From: Laguncularia racemosa
Lineage: Eukaryota; Streptophyta; Magnoliopsida; Myrtales; Combretaceae
Reading direction: 5' to 3'
Assembly (NCBI GenBank): GCA_037954665.1
Contig: JBBMOL010000193.1
Coordinates: forward strand, 558,001-622,000
DNA: 64,000 nt
The translations under genes and the position numbers were made by a program. The number at the start of each line of letters is the position of its first letter. Position 1 is the stretch's first letter. A model generated the notes under the pieces. It ran no database searches, had not been told where the DNA came from, and saw only the letters and a list, made by a program, of their open reading frames with translations. Below are positions 52,621-63,560 of the stretch, piece after piece.

Positions 52621-52949
52621 ATGATCTTAGTTGTGACAACCTACCATGAATGTCTTACTATGGTAAAGCACTCGCGAAGCATCTACTTTAACTACAAAGA
52701 TAATAACATTGATATATATAAAATGGATAAATATTACATATAAGTTCTGGGACATAAGTCCTATAATTCGATTGGTGGGTAAAACAAAAAAAGTAAACTA
52801 ACACAATTTGGGCCCATAATTAAAAAATACATAAAAAATGGAAGTTATAAACATTTCACAATTCAAAAGTCTTCTAAGTAGTTCTAACTTTACTCACTCA
52901 ATCTTACTGAAACCTTACCTTGCCCAATGAAGTTAATGATGCTTACCCT

Positions 52950-53480
52950 AGTAATTCTTCTAGCAATCATGAGTACAAAAGGACTTGCAAGACTAATCAC
53001 ACTAGGGGAATGGATAAATCACCACTCAGTGAAATAGAAGTACAATAATCTCATTACTACACAAGTATAATAAGTTATCAACCACATGTTATATATCAGC
53101 AATCATATAAAATATAGCATCGCACGTAGTTTTCTAGTAATTAGTGTAAAGTCTAAGGTTTATGCTCACTGAACTTGAGTTGGGAATTCACTTCTCACCA
53201 TCAATGCCCAATTATCATCCAAAGGTATCTCACAAGCTTCAATTATAATTAATCTCATATCTCAAAGTTTCTTCTAGAGCAACTTATCACAAGAAGCTCA
53301 TAAACCCAAAACGGTAAGGGAGGCTCTCTCTTAGTAAGCTTCATTAAATGTGTGGACAACCCCCAAGTCAATAGTTCACAAATGACATTGCAAAGTTTCA
53401 TCCTTTCAAAGCAAACCTATTCATCTACCATGTAATAGTGATGGCCTCCAATTCAATGCAATGTCTCATGTAATGTATGA
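52950..53480. repeat. Dispersed repeat family, copy 3
   Basis: Closest to copy 1 at 29440-29970. Shared pieces include CACTCAGTGAAAT, AATTAGTGTAAAGTCTAAGG and, near the end, TAGTGATGGCCT followed by a CAATG-AATGTCTCATGTAATGTATG-like stretch. Copies 1 and 3 cover similar lengths, so this may be close to the full repeat. Confidence 0.55.
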
Positions 53481-53849
53481 CAAGGTTTTTAAATTAAGCC
53501 AATCATTTAATTAGTTTTTTAAAGGTGATCAAACAAGTTATAATCAACAATTCAATTAGTCAAACAACATGCTAATTTAAGATATTCACAATCAATCACA
53601 ATTCATTTACCGAGCAATTCAATTCATGAATCACCAATAAATACCAAATAACAATGAGTCATGAATGTTAAATCTATTATAGTCATCATATTTTATTATT
53701 TTGCTTAATCAAGTCCATTATCATCATCTTCAAACTATACTAAATGGGGTTGATAAATGATCCGCTACTTTATAAATAATTATACATGTAAACAAATCCT
53801 AATATATATATATATATATTTATGTTATATATATATATATGGGGTTTTC

Positions 53850-53998
53850 TTGCAGTGCCAATTCTTCGAAACTTTTTGACAAAATGCTCTAGAACATTTA
53901 TGAATGCCCTAGACCATCTATATATATATTCTTGCAACACGAATGCTTCAAACCTTTTTGATAAAATGCTCTAGAGCATCTATGAATGCACCAAACCT
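53850..53998. repeat. Tandem duplication of about 75 bases
   Basis: Two near-adjacent copies share AAAATGCTCTAGA followed by CAT-TATGAATGC. They follow a (TA)n run at about 53803-53842 and are separated by a short TATATATA stretch. Confidence 0.7.
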
Positions 53999-54209
53999 TT
54001 TTCCTATGAACAAAACCATCATCAACTTTTCATAACAGAACTCGCATATAACATTCCACAAACTTCATTCTACCACCATTTCATCATTTTCCAAGCTAGA
54101 TAGAGCAACACATTCGTCATTAGCAACATTTAAACAATTTGTCTATCTTAACAATCACAAACAATTTAGCAACTCACAAAATTTCCCACTCGCCTTAGTC
54201 TCATCGTTT

Positions 54210-54420
54210 AAGTGATTGTATCATAGAATTCCTTCAAAGGACAATAGGTAAGTAATTTATTTTTAGCTTTTGTAAACTTGCATAAATTAGCAAGTGTCTT
54301 GTTTGAATTTCCTAAAATGTCATGCTTTGATACATCATAAAGCTTAATACTAAATTGTAAAAATATGATAATCTACACAATATATATAAATATGGAGAGA
54401 GAATATCTAAGATAAATTAT
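54210..54420. repeat. F-box unit upstream repeat, copy C side
   Basis: Shorter relative of 28150-28500 and 42539-42800, sharing CATAAATTAGCAA, a motif ending in CTAAATTGTAAAAATATGAT and the following CTACACA stretch. It places the upstream end of unit C about 0.9 kb before its leader exon. Confidence 0.55.
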
Positions 54421-54663
54421 GGATAATTTTTTCTTATTGTACATCAAAACTCATATATATGTCAAGCTAACACGATAAGATAATGTAAACATAATGATCT
54501 TTAGCATCATGTTATTTGGCACATATAAAAAGTCAATTGGTCCATTGATTTCAAGTGTTAGCAATTTCAAAATTTTGTAGGCATCTAAAGGTAATGATGT
54601 GAACCTTTTGAATTGTTATAATAAATTATAGTAACCACTTTTGTAAAAAATATTTTTTTTAAA

Positions 54664-54960
54664 GGTAAATGTTACAATTAGTATCTAAACTTATCTATTT
54701 TTATAATTAATTATTGAAAATTTTAAAATATTAATTTATTACTTACAAACCTGTTAAGGTTATTTATGGTACTCAGAAGAGGTAATTAATTATAAAAATG
54801 AGTAAAGTTTAGATAATTGATTGTAAAAATGAGTAAAGTTTATACATTTAATTGCAAAAAAAAAAAAAGATAAAATTCAAGTAGTAAATTAATATTTTAA
54901 ATTTTCAAATAATTAATTATAAAAACAAAAAAAATTAAAATACCAAATATAACATTTACC
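54664..54960. mobile_element. MITE with terminal inverted repeats, 297 bp
   Basis: The left end reads GGTAAATGTTACAATTAGTA; the reverse complement of the right end reads GGTAAATGTTATATTTGGTA, 17 of 20 identical. The interior is AT-rich with repeated AATTAATTATAAAAA-like units. Poly-T and poly-A flanks hide any target duplication. It has no coding capacity. A partial relative lies at 3187-3420. Confidence 0.7.
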
Positions 54961-55129
54961 TTTTTTATTTTTTATAACTTCCAAAACAACATAGCTATAT
55001 GGCCAATGATAACTAAAATATATATAGAAATTTCATATAAATTACCTGCCAAAGTTAACACAATAATAATTGGAATCAACAAGATAATTATATACTCTGA
55101 CCTCAATTTACAAAACTTAAAAACTCTTA

Positions 55130-56427
55130 CGGCTTTTCTCGCCATATCTGCACCGACTCTTCTGCTTTGCTCATCCCTACGAAAGCCAGTTTTGGCTTCT
55201 ATCTACACGATACACATACACTCTCTCCTGGAATCTAAAGGGTAATTTCTGTTTCTGACTAACTAGTTTTTCTTTTATTTATATTAACAATTTAGGACTC
55301 AGATTAAGAACCACGCTGCACCAGTGATCGAAGTACCCAAAAAAAAAAAATGTAGGATTAAATTTGTACTTGAAAAGTGATTGAAAACTATTGGTCTGAT
55401 GCTGGTGAATCGAAATAATGTCTCAACTTTATTTTGGAAAACCAAAATTTCTGATATGAAAAAGACTTTTCTCCTTTTTTTTTTTTTTTTTAGTTTTGAT
55501 TTTGAAGCATTTAAGATTTTGAAGAACAAATTCAAATCAAAGGGTGTGCTTAGTAAGGAGAAATTATATGAGAAACAAGCCAATCTGATTAGTCTAAGTC
55601 TAATAAAGAACAGAAGGAAGGTTTTAGTAATATAGAGAGGAGAATGACGTTATTAAAGTGGTGCAAATCAGGGTTGTTCTTCATATGTTGTTGTCGTAGC
55701 AAAGTGATGGAGTGAATATTTTTCTGATGTGGTATACGTCATGTCAGCAATATCTCACAAAATTATAACAGCGACATGATAATTTACACTATTTGCAACA
55801 CTTTTATAGCACTTTCTTTCTTTTGTACTACTAAAATGTTTTTATCATATGTTTGAACTTGCATTTTCTTGAGTATAATTTTTCCAAAAAATGAGGTATG
55901 GCGAATGAAGACCTCAAAAAGAAATAGAGGATAGTAATTCTGACCATATTAGTTTCTATGTAATATCCTATCAATTTGTTTTTATTATAGATGTAGGAGG
56001 ATTTATTAGTGATTCAATACAATGTTGTGGCACGCGGGTCCTAAAATATTGAAGGGCTTTACACGTCTTACTGTACTAGATCTTAATTCCCTAAACTTTG
56101 ATGCTGCTCTTGGGATAACTGTCATCGAAAATTTTGTGAAAATGCTTAGATGAAATGCTTAGACCTGTTCAAGGTTGTTCAATGATGCGCTTATGATGCT
56201 TCCCAGTTGTGTTGATTCTTTCGATCGTTACATATGCAAACCAAGACATTCTTTGAACCTTTTGTATCATTGGACATTGTTTCCTTGATGTGTGGATCCG
56301 TGCCAAAGTTGGATTAGAATAGGACCCAAATCATGTGACAACCTTAAAGTAAAGAACATCATCATTCAAAACATGAATTTGAGAATCATGGGTGTTTTCC
56401 TGATTTGTATGACGAGAAGATTTAGCA
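55130..56427 (+). promoter_or_regulatory. Leader exon and leader intron region of F-box copy C
   Basis: The leader exon, ending near 55241 before GTAATT, aligns with those of copies A and B. At the 3' end of the intron, however, copy C lacks the ATTAG acceptor found in A and B; a short deletion joins GTATGA to CGAGAAGATTT. A weaker AG (ACGAG) remains. Splicing of the leader may be impaired. Confidence 0.55.
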
Positions 56428-56660
56428 ATGAAAGAGGCGGATTTATTAGCACCAAAAGCTAAATGCCAGAAGTTATATGTAAATGAAGATGTTGGTACTG
56501 CCGAAGAGTTGAATGATTTGGCCGATGCCATTCTTCTACACATCCTTTCCTTCCTTCTCACGAGGGATGCTGTGAATATGAGTGCTCTATCGAAAAGGTG
56601 GGAGTACTTGTGGCCTTGCACGTCTAAGTCAGACTTCCATGGCGGTGCTTATATAAGGTC
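56428..56660 (+). pseudogene. F-box copy C, 5' part
   Basis: Encodes an N-terminus and F-box like copies A and B (ELNDLADAILLHILSFLLTR, then SKRWEYLWPC). Homology stops near 56655 after SDFHGGAY; the frame runs into unrelated sequence and ends at 56667. The rest of the gene resumes about 5.9 kb downstream. Up to the break the frame is open, but the leader-intron acceptor is altered. Confidence 0.88.
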
Positions 56661-58374
56661 TCTATAAAATATACATCATTTATATTATAATTTGAAGCTA
56701 AGGATAAAGAATGCATATCGTAAAAAGTAAGGGGAGCAGTTTGGTGTTTTTATGGTTAAGGTATTTAAGTTTTACTTAACCTATTGTCTCTCCTTTACCT
56801 CATTTGTGGAGTGAGCACCCAAGAGACACCCTCAAACATATACCAATGACTTAACGAAAATCCACAAAGATTAATCCACTTTCATCAGGTAAAGGCTCTG
56901 ATCATTAACGTATATTGTTCTAATTAAATATTCATAGGTCTAAGTGAATTTGGTAACACATTGATAGAGCTCGAAACAAGAAGTGAGACAAAATGAGTAT
57001 GGGATCAAGCAATTTTAGGATTTTCAATCACAAATTGAAACAAGTAAGTATACAAGATCTATATAATATATTAGAATTAACAGGTTAATTAATCAAATAA
57101 CTTGAACGTGTTGAATTGTGAAAGCTCACAAAAAGGTACACAGGCATAATATACAACTGTGTATCCTACCATGTCCAAGTACACGACTAAATACATAACC
57201 ATATACTTGAGCGTGCCAAAAAACTGTTATACACAAAAGGTACACAACTATTAGCATGTTCATGTTCCTTTTCACAACCACTCACATGTCCATGATGTTT
57301 TGGAACACTCACAATTCAATTATATTTTGTTTTCCTAGAATTCTAAATTAAGATTTACACAAAATAAGACAATGGGGAAGAAAATTCTACAATTAGGACA
57401 TAATTAACAAATTGGTGACTCTAAATTAAGTTACAGGATAGAATTAAACTCAATCTTTGGAATTTGACAAGTTAATATCCTTTTGATAGTAACTTAAGAG
57501 CAAGCATGAGACCACTTTTCTAAGTACGTGTTTACTATGTTTGCTATTTGTGATTATTAGTGTAGTATATAAATGACTTAATTTGAATATTGGGTCTAAA
57601 TATATGTGCAATTGGTGCTTAGCTCAACCTAAGGGCCAAAGGTAGCAAATCCCTATGGGGTACCCTGATGATCGATATACCACATTTAGGCGTGGGAATT
57701 GCGGGGCGGGCCCGCGGGTTGACCCGCCCCGCCCGCAAAAATATGCGGGGCGGGCTAAAAAAACTGACCCGCAGGGGTGCGGGCCATTTTGGCTCGCGCC
57801 CGCTTGGCCCGCGGGGCGGGGCGGGCAATCCCCGCAGGCTGCGGGCCAACCCGCCGGATACTGCACAGTAGGCAGCAGCACTGGCAGCACGGCACGGCAA
57901 CCTCGGCTTGAGATGACACGCACGTTCATCACGTACGACGACCTGCTGCAGGACATGACGACTGACGAGGACGACATGACGACCATGCCCTGCACCGCCG
58001 CCGCCGCCGAGCCGACGGGTGCGATTGAAATTGCCATGCCACGCCCACGCCATGCCAGTCACCACAGCGAACTGTCGAAGTCGAACACACACACACACCA
58101 GACACCACACCACAGCAGTCCACACTCCACAGGTCGTCGTCCGTCCGTGGCTCCGTCCACCTTGACCTCGAGAGCAGCCCACACGGCCAGGTTGTATAAG
58201 TTCCAAGTCCAACGCAGCTGGCAGCCCACCCCAGACCCCACCATCCGTGCACCCCCAATACTCTGCAGCTAGACCGATGTTGTGCCACCACCGCCGGCCA
58301 CCTTTTAGACGCCGTTAATTAAGGTAAAACAATTCTCTTTTCTCTACTATTGTCCTCTACTGTATTGTGTGTGG

Positions 58375-58411
58375 TTGTGTGTGGTGTGGTGTGGTGTGGT
58401 GTGGTGTGGTG
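58375..58411 (+). repeat. (GGTGT)n microsatellite inside the hAT leader
   Basis: About seven GTGTG/GGTGT units, followed by a less regular GT/GG-rich stretch to about 58460. G-rich and potentially able to form G-quadruplex on the plus strand. It lies within the inferred leader intron of the transposase gene. Confidence 0.8.
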
Positions 58412-58469
58412 GCAGTGTGGTGTGGCCGTGTGGGGTGGTCGTGTGGCGTGGTGTGGTGTTCGTGTATAA

Positions 58470-58741
58470 AAACCGTGTATCTCTCTGGGCGTGTATAGCC
58501 CACACGGCCGTTTGTAATAACCGTGTATGCCTCTAGCTTCCTTCTTTGTTCTCATACACGGTTGACTACACGGGTGTGTAACTAAACCGTGTGTCCTCCA
58601 CTCCTCCTTCCTATGCACGGTTGGTTTACACAGGTGTGTATTCCAACCGTGTACTGATCTGTCCTACAAACTCTTCTTCCGACTTCCAGTCTTCCACGCC
58701 GATACACGGTCGTATACACGGGCGTGTATCCTAACCGTGTA
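58470..58741. repeat. Left subterminal palindrome array of the hAT element
   Basis: Imperfect palindromes of about 40 bases at 58555-58593, 58614-58653 and 58703-58741, with a looser one at about 58470-58530. Each has outer arms like TACACGGT...ACCGTGTA and inner arms like TACACG...CGTGTA. Related palindromes lie near the right end (61487-61526, 61552-61587). Subterminal repeats bind transposase in known hAT elements such as Ac; that role here is inferred. Confidence 0.75.
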
Positions 58742-58888
58742 GTCTCCTGATTCCTTCAAACGGCCGTTTGTAAAACTGTGTAACTTCCTTTCTTCAAAGC
58801 ATTCCCCTTTTTACTTGCTTTTATCTCCAATTCGTCTTGAATTTAAATACTTTAACTACTACTAATAATATTTTTTTATATTTACAGA

Positions 58889-61201
58889 ATGGATCCTATA
58901 AGTAACGATGCTGTAATGGAACCAATGGAACCTATTAATGTGGATCATGTATCTGAAGTTGGTGGGCATAACGATAATCTACAACCAAGATCTTCCCAAT
59001 CTGAAGAACGTGTAGGTAAGAAGGCTCGAGTAGGTAGCTCTTCTTCTGAAGTTTGGGAATTATTTACAAAAATTGGTATTGGGAATGATGGTAAAAATAG
59101 GGCTAAGTGTAAAGCATGTGGGAAGGAATATGTGATTGGAACACATTCACATGGAACTTCATCTTTACGTCGACATATAGAGAAGTGTCGTTTGAGTCAA
59201 ATTCTTAGATATCATGATGTTGGTGATATGATAATTGATCATGCGGGGAAGTTAAGATCAAGAAAACCTGATCCTAAATTTGCTCGTGAGGTCATGGCTA
59301 TGGCTATTATTGAGCATGATCTGCCATTTTCATTTGTTGAATATAGGAGGATTACACAGTTTATAAGGCTATATAATCCTGATTATAAGCCAATCAGTAG
59401 AAAAACTGCTACATCAGATGTTTGGAATTTATATTTGACTCAGAAGGAGAATTTGAAACAAATTTTGCAAAAAATTCCAGGGAAAGTATGCTTGACCTCT
59501 GATTTATGGACTGCTTCTACTAGTGAGGGATATATTTGTTTGACTGCACATTATGTGGATGCCAATTGGAAATTGAATAATAAAATTCTTGCTTTTTCTA
59601 AAATGCCCCCTCCTCACTCAGGGTTTGAGTTGTCGAAAAAAGTATTTGAATTTCTGAAAGATTGGGGCATAGATAGGAAGATATTCTCCCTTACATTGGA
59701 TAATGCATCTGCAAATGATTGTATGCAAGATTTTCTGAAAGAGCAATTGAATTTACAACATAGTTTGTTATGTAGTGGTGAGTTTTTTCATATTAAATGT
59801 TATGCTCATATTCTTCACTTGATCGTTAAAGAAGGATTGGATGTAAGTAGTGAAGCATTGCACAAAGTAAGGGAAAGTGTGAAGTATGTGAAGGGTTCTG
59901 AGAGTAGAATGAAACACTTTTTGGAGTGTGCTTGGCAACATTGATACGAATATCGGTTTGCACTTGGATGTAACTACTAGATGGAATTCCACTTATCTTA
60001 TTCTTGATAGCGCACTCAGGTATCGACGTGCTTTTTCTTGCTTTCAATTGAATTATCGTCATTATAAATACTGTCCAACCATTGATGAGTGGGAAAGAGC
60101 AGAAAAGATATGCAAGTTTTTGAGCCCGTTTCATAGTATCACCAATTTGATGTCAGGATCATCATATCCAACATCAAACCACTATTTTTTGCAAGTATGG
60201 AGGATTGAATGCTTGCTCAATGAAAATTTAAATAGTGAAGATCATGTCATAAGGGAGATGTCCATTAGAATGAAACAGAAGTTCATAAGTATTGGAGTGA
60301 TTATAGTGTTATCCTTGCACTTGGAGCAATCTTTGATCCTCGAATGAAATTTGATTTTTTGAGCTTTTGTTTTAACAAACTTGATCCCCTCACTTGTGAA
60401 GAGAAGATGGCTCATATAAAAAGCAAGTTATATAAACTTTATGGAGAATATGAGAAGAGCAAAACAAATCACATATCTAGAAGTAGAAGCAATCAGGTTG
60501 GATCATCTCCTCAAACACAAGACATATCTAGAGGTAGCAGCAGTAAGGGAGCAGCAACACATAGAGCTGGAAAGGGCTTGGAGATTGATTTTGCTACATT
60601 AGTAGTAAGTTTAATAATTTTTTATTTCCTTAATAATTTTTTTTGTAATATATATTGGTATGTAAATAGTTTTTTCTTAATATTGTAGGAATTCCGATAC
60701 CGTCAAGTAGAAGTACAAAGTTCTGGTAAATCTTCTTTAGATATTTATCTAGATGAGCCAGTAATGGATATGGACTTCTACTCAGAATTGAATGTGTTAC
60801 AACATTGGAAGAGTCAAAGCCAGAGATATCCTGATTTATCTATCATGGCCTCCGATGTGCTTAGCATTCCAATTACTACTGTAGCATCGGAGTCAGCTTT
60901 CAGTATCGGCGCTCGTGTACTTAATAAGTATCGCAGTTCTATGCTTCCATCCAATGTAGAAGCTCTCATTTGTACACGAAATTGGTTACAAGGATTTGCA
61001 TGTGAAGGTAATTTTTTTTTGTTCTATTTCCAATAATTTCTTTTAATGTATTCACCCTAATATAATATATTCCTAATTATATGTGTAATCTTATAAATTG
61101 TAGATCAAGAAGAAGACAATGGGAGTGTGGGTGGGACTGCGACTACTTCATCGAAAGGAGACTCCAATTTAGTTATTGATGATTATGATAGTGATGATTG
61201 A
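58889..61201 (+). pseudogene. hAT transposase with BED zinc finger, broken by two frameshifts
   Basis: Related to plant RICESLEEPER/DAYSLEEPER-type and Ac-like transposases, which cut and rejoin element ends. The frame opens at 58889, just after a splice-acceptor-like TTTACAG; a leader intron 58324-58886 is likely. A BED finger covers about residues 53-100 (C74, C77, H96, C100). Catalytic-core motifs LTSDLWTA and LTLDNASAND follow. A one-base shift near 59930 moves reading to the next frame (to about 60280), and a second shift near 60283 restores the original phase. Introns 60605-60688 and 61008-61103 are GT-AG. The exon between them holds the hAT dimerisation region, with ASESAFS and a RNWLQG end. 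The last exon ends at 61201. Domains are otherwise collinear and complete, so decay looks recent. Confidence 0.9.
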
Positions 61202-61447
61202 TTTATATATGTAATTTTATTTGCTTCATTATTATATTTGTTTTCCTATGTAATTAGTAAAAACTGAAAAGTACTTTATCTTAATTGCTTGATTATCGTT
61301 TTAAGTACATATAAATTGAAGTCTCTATTCAAGCATCATTTTTATAGTAAGAAAAAGAGAGAGAGAGTAACTTAAATGTCAACTAATCTAATTTACTTTG
61401 TTTACAAATGATGAAGGCGCAAGAGACACGGGACACACGACCTGAAC

Positions 61448-61591
61448 ACACGGCCGTGTAGTGATTGGTAGACTTCCACAGAATCATACACGGTCTCCAT
61501 ACACGGCCGTGCATCGTGACCGTGTATTCGATCAAGATTTCCACAGAATCATACACGGTCCCCATACACGGCCGTGTATGAGACCGTTTGT
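61448..61591. repeat. Right subterminal palindrome array of the hAT element
   Basis: Two palindromes (61487-61526 and 61552-61587) share the direct-repeat lead-in TTCCACAGAATCATACACGG and the centre TACACGGCCGTG. A half unit ACACGGCCGTGTA sits near 61448. The units resemble those of the left array. The GC-rich terminal block follows at about 61635-61793. Confidence 0.75.
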
Positions 61592-62526
61592 AGGTTTTTT
61601 TTTTAAATTTTTTTACACAAGGGAAAAAAAAATTGCGGGTCATTGCGGGTTGGCCCGCTTGGCCCGCGGGGCGGGGCAGGTCGACTTTTCTAACCCGCCA
61701 GCCTTGTGGGCCAGTGCGGGCCAACCCGCGATGACCTGCGAGCCGGTGCGGGTCGGGGCGGGCCGGCCCAGACGGCCCGCATTACCGGCCCTAACCACAT
61801 TATCCCTAATAAAGTCATATACTGAAATAATCTGAGATAGATTAAGATTAAAAGGGGTTTGCAGTGGTAGTTCTCAACTTTTGAATATATATATATGTAT
61901 AAATATTATATGGTGTGATGAGATCATAAGTACCCCTATTTTAGATATTGGTTAAGTTGAAGATGAATAACCTAATGATTTGATATGTATTTTCGCTGCA
62001 TTTACGTGTATTGATACTATTGTTAATGTAGCACATGCTTATCTGTGTGGTACTTACATATTAGGCTTAGAATCATTCCAATTACTTTTCAGCTGTAAAT
62101 GAATATGATGAGAAGGAAAATATAATGTATCATTATCAAAATGAGAATGGTGGAGAGTATCAATACTAGTATGGTGACAAGTGAAGTAGAAGATAATGAA
62201 GGATCCTTTTTATAGAACTTAAGGATGTCAATTGAGAACTTAGAGATAGTTTATAGACTTTCAGATATGTCATTTCATTATATGTTGATGGATGTTTATC
62301 TTGGTTATAGGACTAGAGTTTAATATATATATATATATATATATTAAGCTATAATGATTGGAAAGATTCATATGAAGCTCATTTATTTATATTATAGAAG
62401 TTACAATGATATTAATATATAATGGAAATGAACAAGATTGAGATTGGAATAAAGATTTAGAACCTTAACATATTGCTACTCAATAGAGACTTGTAACAAG
62501 CTGTAACATTTCAGATTCTTAGGCGT

Positions 62527-63560
62527 TAAAATCTCCATTGCTCACTTCCGAAACATTGTTGATAGAGCGTTTGCCCTTCACGATTCATCTTCCATTGATA
62601 CATTTTCCATAGAATGAACATCGAATGATGATGGGGATATATATCGCTTGAGAACTTGGATTGTAGGTACCTTTAGGCATAAGGTTCAGAAGTTCTTCCT
62701 AAATTGTCCTCCGGATACTGTCCCTTCTTGTGTATTTATGTGTAAAACCTTGACCAAGCTGCATCTACATATGCCACTTCCAGGACTTCCGCCTTCTATT
62801 TGCCTTTCGAATCTTAAAATGCTTCGTCTTGAGACATCGAAACCTACGGATGGCATCTCACTGCAAAAGTTGTTCTCACTTCCTTGCCTCGAGGAGTTGA
62901 TTCTTCGTTGTGGTTTGAAAGATAGCAAGGCAATTAGTATTAGAGCTCAAAAACTCAGAAAATTGTCTATCTACGACTACTCTTCTCCATCAGATGTTTC
63001 AAATGGCTTCAAAGTGTTGATTACTAGAAATAGTCTTCAGTCTTTTGAATATTCCGGTGACCAATTTTCAATGACCTTCACGTGTCTGCTGCATATGTAC
63101 TGTTACAGCTACTATTACCATGAGGCCTCCATTGATAAGAAGTGAACAATACTGTGAACAGGTGCACAAGCTCTTGACAGGGCTATCTAACGCGAGATCT
63201 CTGACTCTGCCTTTCATCGCCTTTGAGGTATGCTTTCATTAGTAATAGTTTTATACCTGCCTAGCTGTATGAAAACTCTTAAGTAGCAATTGGTTGCCAT
63301 AATTCTGTTATACTAGATTAGACAAAACTTCTAACCCTTTGTTTAGTTTGCATAATAAAACCTGTGAGTGCAGGATAAAACAGTCCTAATTTCAAATCTT
63401 ACTATTAAGTCACATTTGCATGAACTATTAATTACAAATCTTATTGATCAAAGCTTTATACTTGTATCCTTTCTATCTATTAGGCCCTTCGTTGAAGAAG
63501 TGAGCTTGTTAATAGCCTTCCTTTGTTTTCCAATCTTAAGGTGCTGAAATTCAAATGGTC
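62527..63560 (+). pseudogene. F-box copy C, 3' part (LRR region and start of exon 2)
   Basis: Resumes homology to copies A and B at about 62527 with NIVDRAF-like coding. There is a TGA after DTFSIE near 62616, then an open stretch (62648-63145) with HMPLPGLPPSICLSNLKM and LQKLFSLPCLEEL. A frameshift or stop follows near 63143. Exon 1 ends near 63227 before GTATGC. The next intron is about 255 bases, not 98, so it has gained sequence. Exon 2 starts near 63485 and aligns to about 63560, where homology stops. Exon 3 with the FBD domain is not in the window. Clearly non-functional. Confidence 0.88.

Larger units (their letters stand above)
47630..54980. other. Repeat-rich intergenic DNA between F-box copies B and C
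   Basis: No cellular gene was recognised. It holds the downstream flank of unit B (to about 48690), a MITE-like segment (48925-49240), a degraded gypsy-type segment (about 50160-51700), a purine tract (51800-51860), two copies of a dispersed repeat (52290-52620, 52950-53480), a short tandem duplication (53850-53998) and a MITE (54664-54960). Confidence 0.55.
57687..61793 (+). mobile_element. Complete hAT-superfamily DNA transposon, 4107 bp
   Basis: Flanked by an exact 8-bp target duplication ACCACATT (57679-57686 and 61794-61801), the length hAT elements make. Ends are imperfect inverted repeats: TAGGCGTGGGAATTGCGGG on the left; the right end, reverse complemented, reads TAGGGCCGGTAATGCGGGCC. 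Both subterminal regions are very GC-rich, with GCGGG/CCCGC repeats, in contrast to the AT-rich surroundings. Inside are imperfect palindromes near each end and one BED-finger transposase gene on the plus strand. The exact duplication and clear ends suggest a fairly recent insertion. The transposase has two frameshifts, so the copy is probably non-autonomous now. Confidence 0.95.
56661..62526. mobile_element. Insertion of about 5.9 kb splitting F-box copy C
   Basis: In copies A and B the sequence after the WPC-SKxDF region runs straight into the FLN-VDRAF coding region. In copy C about 5.9 kb separate these. The insert includes a complete hAT element (57687-61793) plus about 1.0 kb before and 0.7 kb after that are neither F-box nor hAT. 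The hAT element therefore sits inside older inserted DNA, or the flanks came with another rearrangement. No target duplication was found at the outer borders. Confidence 0.75.

Noticed and set aside
57655..58291. Overlapping open frames of 120-205 aa on both strands
   Set aside because: They lie in the GC-rich end of the hAT element, where stops are rare by composition. They overlap on both strands, match no recognisable domain, and one begins outside the element.
58470..58741. Possible CRISPR-like array
   Set aside because: Spaced repeats are present but are palindromic, of uneven spacing, and lie inside a eukaryotic transposon; there is no reason to expect CRISPR in plant nuclear DNA.
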